Source of the DNA: Thermoleophilia bacterium
Lineage (GTDB): Bacteria; Actinomycetota; Thermoleophilia; RBG-16-64-13
Length of the DNA stretch: 17,505 nucleotides
NCBI GenBank assembly: GCA_016929985.1
Contig: JAFGIH010000164.1
Span: 1 to 17,505, forward strand
Direction of reading: 5' to 3'
Shown: in pieces, positions 13,057 to 17,505 of the stretch
Layout of the letters: each line of letters opens with the position of its first letter
How positions within the stretch are numbered: the first letter of the stretch is position 1
Notes under the pieces: model-generated
What the model was told of the DNA's origin: nothing
What the model saw: the letters and a program-made list of their open reading frames with translations, nothing else
The model's database searches: none
Position numbers and translations under genes: made by a program

Positions 13057-15011
13057 GCGCCGCTGGGACCAACCGCGGGCGCGGCCCCGTGGGCGCGAAG
13101 GCAGACTCGGCCCGCGCTGCGAAGATCGACAAGGCCCTCAAAGCCGCGGCCCACAAAGACGCCTACCTCGCCGACGACTCCAAGAAGGAGATCCGCCTCT
13201 GCGCCGGGACGGCCTGCCACGCCTCCGGGCGGGTAGCGCTGCGCAAGGCCATCGACAAGGCGCTTGCCGAGCGGGGTCTCACCGAGACCGTCAGGGTCGT
13301 TGAGACCGGTTGCCACGGCTTCTGCGAGCAGGGGCCCATCATCGTGCTCCGGCCCTCGGGCATCTTCTACCCCCGGCTGAAGCCGCAGGACATCGACGAG
13401 ATCGTCGAGACGAGCATCGTGGGCGACGGGGTGGTCGAGCGGCTGCTGTACAAGCATCCCCGCACCGGCGAGCCGCTGGCCCACGAGAAGGACATCCCCT
13501 TCTACGCCCTGCAAAAACGGGTCGTGCTGGCCCTGAACGGCAAGATCGATCCCTATTCGTTGGATGACTACCTCGCTCATGGCGGGTACTCCGCCCTGGC
13601 TTCGGTACTCAAGGCCGGCGACCCGCTGGCCGTAATCGACGAGGTGGAGAAGAGCGGCCTGCGCGGACGGGGCGGCGCCGGATTCCCCACAGCGCGAAAG
13701 TGGCGCTCGTGCCGCGCCAACCCTGGCGACACGCACTACGTCATCTGCAACGCCGACGAGGGCGACCCGGGCGCTTTCATGGACCGCTCGGTGCTGGAGG
13801 GCAATCCCCACAGCGTCGTCGAGGGCATGATCATCGCCGCCTACGCCATCGGCGCCAACAATGGGCCGGTCGACGGTTACGTCTACGTTCGCCACGAGTA
13901 TCCCTTTGCCGTGGAACGGCTGCGTCACGCCCTGTCCCAGGCCCGCGAGCGCGGCCTGTTGGGCAAGAACATCCTGGCTTCGGGGTTCGACTTCGACATC
14001 CGCATCAACCAGGGCGCGGGTGCCTTCGTCTGCGGCGAGTCGACCGCCCTCACCCTCTCCATCGAGGGACAGCGGGGCATGCCGCGGGGCAAGCACATCC
14101 GCACGGTCGCCCAGGGCCTGTGGGGCCAGCCCACCAATCTCAACAACGTGGAGAGCTACGCCAGCGTGCCGTGGATCATCAACCACGGCGCCGACGAGTT
14201 CGCCTCGGTCGGTACCGCCACCAGCAAGGGCACCAAGATCTTCTCGCTCACCGGCAAGGTGGTGAACGGCGGCCTCATCGAAGTGCCCATGGGCACCACC
14301 CTGCGCGACGTGATTTTCGAGATCGGCGGAGGCATGCTGCCGGGCCGCGAGTTCAAGGCCGTCCAGCTCGGGGGCCCCTCGGGCGGCTGCCTGCCCGCCT
14401 CGCTGCTGGATCAGCCCATCGACTTCGAAAGCCTCGTGGCCGCCGGTTCGATGATGGGATCCGGAGGAATGGTCGTGGTGGACGACACCACCTGCATGGT
14501 CGACTTCGCCAAGTTCTTCCTCAAGTTCACGGCTGAAGAGAGCTGCGGGAAATGTATCCCCTGCCGGGTGGGCACCACCCGCATGCTGGAGATCCTGGAG
14601 CGCATCTCCGCCGGACTGGCCACCATGGACGACCTCGACCTGTTGGAGCGCCTGGCCGACGACGTGGTGGAGGGCTCGCTCTGCGCCCTCGGGGGCAGCG
14701 CCCCCAACCCAGTGCTCTCGACCCTGCGCTACTTCAAAGAAGAGGTGGAGGCCCACGTGCTCGACCGGCGTTGCCCGGCCAAGGTGTGCCGCCCGCTCAT
14801 CCGCTACACCATCGACAAAGACGCCTGCACCGGCTGCCGGGCCTGCTTCACGGCCTGCCCGTCCGGCGCTGTCACCGGCGAACGCAAAGAGCCTCACCGT
14901 ATCTCTCAGAAGCTCTGCATCAAGTGCGACGCCTGCCGTCAAGCCTGCCGGTTCGACGCCGTCCGGGTCGATACGGGCATACTCACGCCGGCTGAAGGGA
15001 GGCGCAGATGA
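13053..15011 (+). CDS. NuoF/HndC-like NAD(P)H-binding flavoprotein subunit with extra Fe-S domains
   Basis: The product has 652 residues. In order: a thioredoxin-like [2Fe-2S] domain (Cys50, 55, 87, 91); the NuoF core with the FMN loop GRGGAGFP (205-212) and NADEGDPGAFMDR (233-245); the N3-type [4Fe-4S] motif ESCGKCIPCRVGT (Cys498, 501, 504 and 544); and a C-terminal 2[4Fe-4S] ferredoxin (592-602 and 622-632). This build is that of HydB/HndC-type subunits of NAD(P)-linked hydrogenases and bifurcating complexes, about 600-650 residues, not the short complex I NuoF. It should transfer electrons between Fe-S carriers and NAD(P). GTG at 13053 follows GGAGG by seven bases and overlaps the preceding stop (GTGA); its own stop overlaps the next ATG. 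Confidence 0.93.
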   Translation: MSAAGTNRGRGPVGAKADSARAAKIDKALKAAAHKDAYLADDSKKEIRLCAGTACHASGRVALRKAIDKALAERGLTETVRVVETGCHGFCEQGPIIVLRPSGIFYPRLKPQDIDEIVETSIVGDGVVERLLYKHPRTGEPLAHEKDIPFYALQKRVVLALNGKIDPYSLDDYLAHGGYSALASVLKAGDPLAVIDEVEKSGLRGRGGAGFPTARKWRSCRANPGDTHYVICNADEGDPGAFMDRSVLEGNPHSVVEGMIIAAYAIGANNGPVDGYVYVRHEYPFAVERLRHALSQARERGLLGKNILASGFDFDIRINQGAGAFVCGESTALTLSIEGQRGMPRGKHIRTVAQGLWGQPTNLNNVESYASVPWIINHGADEFASVGTATSKGTKIFSLTGKVVNGGLIEVPMGTTLRDVIFEIGGGMLPGREFKAVQLGGPSGGCLPASLLDQPIDFESLVAAGSMMGSGGMVVVDDTTCMVDFAKFFLKFTAEESCGKCIPCRVGTTRMLEILERISAGLATMDDLDLLERLADDVVEGSLCALGGSAPNPVLSTLRYFKEEVEAHVLDRRCPAKVCRPLIRYTIDKDACTGCRACFTACPSGAVTGERKEPHRISQKLCIKCDACRQACRFDAVRVDTGILTPAEGRRR

Positions 15012-17505
15012 GCGCCCGCGCAAAGACCGGCACCACGGCCGGCGCCGCGCGCGCCGCGAAAGCCGTGAGGCTGACCATCGACGGCAGAACCCTTGCCGCG
15101 CGGCAGGGTGAGACCATTCTCGAAGTCGCGCGCCGTGAGGGTATCTACATCCCCGCCCTGTGCCACATCGCTGAAACGGCCGCCTGGGGCGCCTGCCGTC
15201 TGTGCCTGGTGGAGGTGGAGGGCATCGAGAAGCTGCAGGCCGCCTGCACCACCTGGGTCGCCGACGGCATGGTCGTCAAGACCGATACGCCGCGCATCCG
15301 GGCGCGCCGCGAGAGCTACCTCAAGATGTACCTCTCCGACCACAACGCCTACTGCGAAGCGCCCTGTTCGCATGCCTGCCCCACTCATATCGACATCCCC
15401 GCCTACATGAAGGCGCTGGCCGCCGGCGACTCCGCCGGCGCGGCCGCCATAGTCCGGGCCGAGCTCCCCTTCCCCGGCATACTGGGACGGATCTGCCCCC
15501 GCTACTGCGAGCCGGTGTGCAGGCGCGGCGACGTGGATGAACCCATCGCCATCTGCGACCTGCACCGCGCCCTGGCCGACCACGTCACCTCCGGCGAGGC
15601 CGGCTCCGGCCGGACGGCCGGCGGCGCGGCCTCCCCAGGCGCGACCGCCCCGCTCCTGCAGGCCGGCTACCCCAGCGGCAAGCGGGTGGCCGTCATCGGT
15701 GCCGGGCCCGCGGGCCTGAGTGCCGCCTGGTTCCTCGTGCAGCGCGGACACAAAGTCAGCATCTACGACGTCGAAGAGAAGCCCGGCGGGCTCATGCGCT
15801 ACGGCGTTCCCGAGTTCCGGTTGCCGGCCCAAGTGCTCGACCAGGAGCTGCAGCCCCTATGGGACGCTGGGGTGCGATTCGCTGGAGGTTCGGCGTTCGC
15901 GCGCGATGAAAGCGGTTTCGAATTGCTCGAGGCGGGTTTTGACGCGGTCGTGGTCACTACTGGCGTGGGCAAGAGACCCAAGAACGCTTCCGCCACCAGC
16001 GCAGCCGAGATGCTGCGGCGTGCTCGAGAGGGACGCCCTGTGCAGTTCACCGGCAAGGTAGTGGTGAGAGGCGACGGCAGGGTCGCGCTCGACGCTGCGC
16101 GCACCGCGCTCCGTTCGGGAGCGTCGGAAGTCGTGGTAGTCACCCGCTATCAAGCGGATACGATGCCGGTGGATGGCCGCCACCTTGCTGCGGCCCGGGA
16201 AGAAGGGATCCAGTTCGAGTTCGGAGCCAAGAACACGGCCCAAGGACGCGCCCGAGCCTCCGGCATGGAGGGCACGACGGTGATCGTCGCCGAAGACCCG
16301 GCGGGTGGGCGCATCGAGGCCGACCGCTTCACCGGCCGTACCTCGACCACGGGAGTCTTCGCAGCCGGAGACGCCGTTGGCGATCCGAAGTCGGTGATCC
16401 ATTCGGTGGCCGGTGGCAAACGCACGGCGCTGGCCGTCGACGCCTGGCTGGGCGGCGCCGACTTGGCCACGTTGGAGCAGGAATTGGCCGCACACAGCAA
16501 GCTGCCGTACCTGGAGCAACTGAAGGCGGAGCAGGACATGGGCGCGGCCGCCCGGCGCCTGACCGAGCGCGCACCCGTGTGGCTCAAGATGGGCGCGACC
16601 GCCGAGCCGGCGGCACGCGCCACCATGCCCAAGACCGGCAAGGCCAAGCGCCTCTCCGGCCTCGACGTGGAGGTGGAGAAGGGTCTGAGCCTCGCCGCCG
16701 CCCAAGAGGAGGCCAAGCGCTGCCTGCAGTGCGTGTGTCCCACTTCGGGGAGCTGCGAGCTGCAGAAGCTGGGCGTGGAGTACGGCATCACGGCGAACGA
16801 GTTGGTCGTGAAGGGCAGCCGCGTACGAACGGTCGAGCCACAGTACGAGCACCCGTTCATCAAGCGCGACATGCAGCGCTGCATCTCGTGCGGGCGGTGC
16901 GTGCGGGTCTGCCGCGACGTGGCCGGTCCTGCCTGCTATGACTTCACCGGGCGCGGCTTCACCATGAACGTCGACACGCCCTACAGTGAGGCCCTGCAGC
17001 TTGCCGACTGCATCAGCTGCGGCCGCTGCGTGAGCGCCTGCCCCACCGGCGCGCTCACCTTCAACCAGCGCACGCTGAGTTCCTTCCGCATCGACGAAAG
17101 CCGCTGCATCCTCTGCAGAGAGTGCGTCGAGGTCTGCCCCGTGGACGCCCTCAAAGAGACCAACCACTTCGAAGACGCCCGACAGCGATGGCACGAGCTC
17201 GTCGGCCAGGGCAGCCTGCTGGCCGGTGGCCATCGCATGTGCGCCGGTTGCGGCGCGCCCATCGTGGTGCGCCAAGTGCTGATGGGCACCAACGACCCAG
17301 TCGTGGTCGCCGCGGCCACCGGTTGCCTGGAGGTCAGCACCTCCATCTATCCGTACACCTCCTGGAAGAGCAGCTTCATCCACACCGCCTTCGAGAACGC
17401 AGCCGCCACCCTGAGCGGGGTCGAGACGGCATTCAGGGCGATGAAGAAGAAGGGCGCCATCGACGAGAACGTGAAGTTCATCGCCTTCGGCGGCGACGGC
17501 GGCAC
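15008..17505 (+). CDS. Fusion protein: NuoG-type [2Fe-2S] + GltD-like flavoprotein + [4Fe-4S] domains + PFOR beta (partial, runs off the window)
   Basis: The frame has no stop for at least 832 codons and is cut by the window end. Domains: [2Fe-2S] ferredoxin (Cys52, 63, 66, 80); GltD N-terminal Fe-S domain (Cys116, 120, 124 and 163, 167, 171); an Ala/Gly linker (about 198-220); an FAD-binding fold with GAGPAG (231-236) and TGVFAAGD (448-455); a reduced NAD(P)-site motif GDGRVALD (355-362); a CLQCVC...C group (572, 575, 577, 583); three CxxCxxCxxxC motifs (625-635, 668-678, 700-710); then PFOR beta from about 740 with HRMCAGCG (Cys745, 748), ATGCLE (Cys773) and the TPP motif GGDGG (828-832). 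ATG 15008 follows AAGGGAGG and overlaps the NuoF stop. The gamma, delta and alpha genes upstream lack any other beta partner, so I infer that the fused domain is the working one. Codon use changes across 15840-16400. Confidence 0.9.
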   Translation, partial: MSARAKTGTTAGAARAAKAVRLTIDGRTLAARQGETILEVARREGIYIPALCHIAETAAWGACRLCLVEVEGIEKLQAACTTWVADGMVVKTDTPRIRARRESYLKMYLSDHNAYCEAPCSHACPTHIDIPAYMKALAAGDSAGAAAIVRAELPFPGILGRICPRYCEPVCRRGDVDEPIAICDLHRALADHVTSGEAGSGRTAGGAASPGATAPLLQAGYPSGKRVAVIGAGPAGLSAAWFLVQRGHKVSIYDVEEKPGGLMRYGVPEFRLPAQVLDQELQPLWDAGVRFAGGSAFARDESGFELLEAGFDAVVVTTGVGKRPKNASATSAAEMLRRAREGRPVQFTGKVVVRGDGRVALDAARTALRSGASEVVVVTRYQADTMPVDGRHLAAAREEGIQFEFGAKNTAQGRARASGMEGTTVIVAEDPAGGRIEADRFTGRTSTTGVFAAGDAVGDPKSVIHSVAGGKRTALAVDAWLGGADLATLEQELAAHSKLPYLEQLKAEQDMGAAARRLTERAPVWLKMGATAEPAARATMPKTGKAKRLSGLDVEVEKGLSLAAAQEEAKRCLQCVCPTSGSCELQKLGVEYGITANELVVKGSRVRTVEPQYEHPFIKRDMQRCISCGRCVRVCRDVAGPACYDFTGRGFTMNVDTPYSEALQLADCISCGRCVSACPTGALTFNQRTLSSFRIDESRCILCRECVEVCPVDALKETNHFEDARQRWHELVGQGSLLAGGHRMCAGCGAPIVVRQVLMGTNDPVVVAAATGCLEVSTSIYPYTSWKSSFIHTAFENAAATLSGVETAFRAMKKKGAIDENVKFIAFGGDGG

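Noticed and set aside
12759..15023. Open frame of over 700 codons on the minus strand opposite the NuoF gene
   Set aside because: The plus strand carries unmistakable NuoF motifs and GC-rich third positions, which produce stop-free antisense frames. The antisense product is low-complexity Gly/Ala/His/Asp text.
17150..17240. Separate start of a stand-alone porB gene
   Set aside because: There is no stop of the upstream frame, no ribosome binding site and no start codon ahead of the HRMCAGCG motif at a suitable distance; the frame runs through without interruption.
15857..17383. Open frame of about 500 codons on the minus strand within the fusion gene
   Set aside because: It is antisense to ferredoxin and PFOR beta motifs and shows no family similarity.
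1..17505. tRNA, rRNA, insertion sequences or transposase genes
   Set aside because: I looked for cloverleaf-type intergenic sequence, rRNA blocks and transposase motifs and saw none; the gaps between genes are too small except 3368-3452, 5166-5474 and 9716-10094, which are described.

Overview
The window is 17.5 kb of GC-rich bacterial DNA packed with genes in short-overlap operons (ATGA, GTGA, TGATG junctions). Gene content suggests an anaerobic, probably deep-branching actinobacterium: a PASTA-type Ser/Thr kinase, an AmmeMemoRadiSam cluster, a four-subunit-type pyruvate:ferredoxin oxidoreductase (PFOR) and hydrogenase/complex-I-like NADH modules. The taxonomic statement is inference from content and composition, since there is no rRNA or marker gene here.

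Region 1 (14-3367, minus strand) is one operon, transcribed right to left: a 66-residue basic protein of unknown function, a PHP-domain phosphoesterase, a radical SAM enzyme, a MEMO-family protein and an AMMECR1-family protein. The last three are the complete AmmeMemoRadiSam set, whose biochemical role is unresolved. A divergent promoter region (about 3395-3453) separates it from region 2, a 570-residue membrane Ser/Thr kinase (3453-5165, plus strand) with one PASTA-like repeat and a discoidin-like extracellular end.

Region 3 (5166-5474) is non-coding. It holds three short GCGA-rich repeats and two copies of a 46-bp hairpin-forming repeat, the second nested in a 17-bp inverted repeat. It lies between convergent genes.

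Region 4 (5475-9895, minus strand) is a thiamine operon: TPP riboswitch, thiamine pyrophosphokinase, YkoF-like thiamine/HMP-binding protein, and the ECF transporter YkoE (S), YkoD (fused ATPases) and YkoC (T). It would import thiamine or its precursor, make TPP and switch itself off by TPP. ykoD has no ordinary start codon in a position that keeps the whole domain.

Region 5 (10095 to the window end, plus strand) is a redox operon: PFOR gamma, delta and alpha, then a ferredoxin-NuoE fusion, a long NuoF, and a very long open frame from 15008 that is still open at 17505. That frame joins a NuoG-type [2Fe-2S] domain, a GltD-like flavoprotein, NuoG-type [4Fe-4S] domains and PFOR beta, the TPP-binding catalytic subunit that is otherwise missing from the operon. 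I infer a single complex that carries electrons from 2-oxoacid oxidation to NAD(P) through roughly 16 Fe-S clusters, possibly with bifurcation. I do not recognise this fusion as a described system and regard it as the main discovery candidate. TPP links regions 4 and 5: the TPP supply operon and a TPP-dependent enzyme operon diverge from the same intergenic region.
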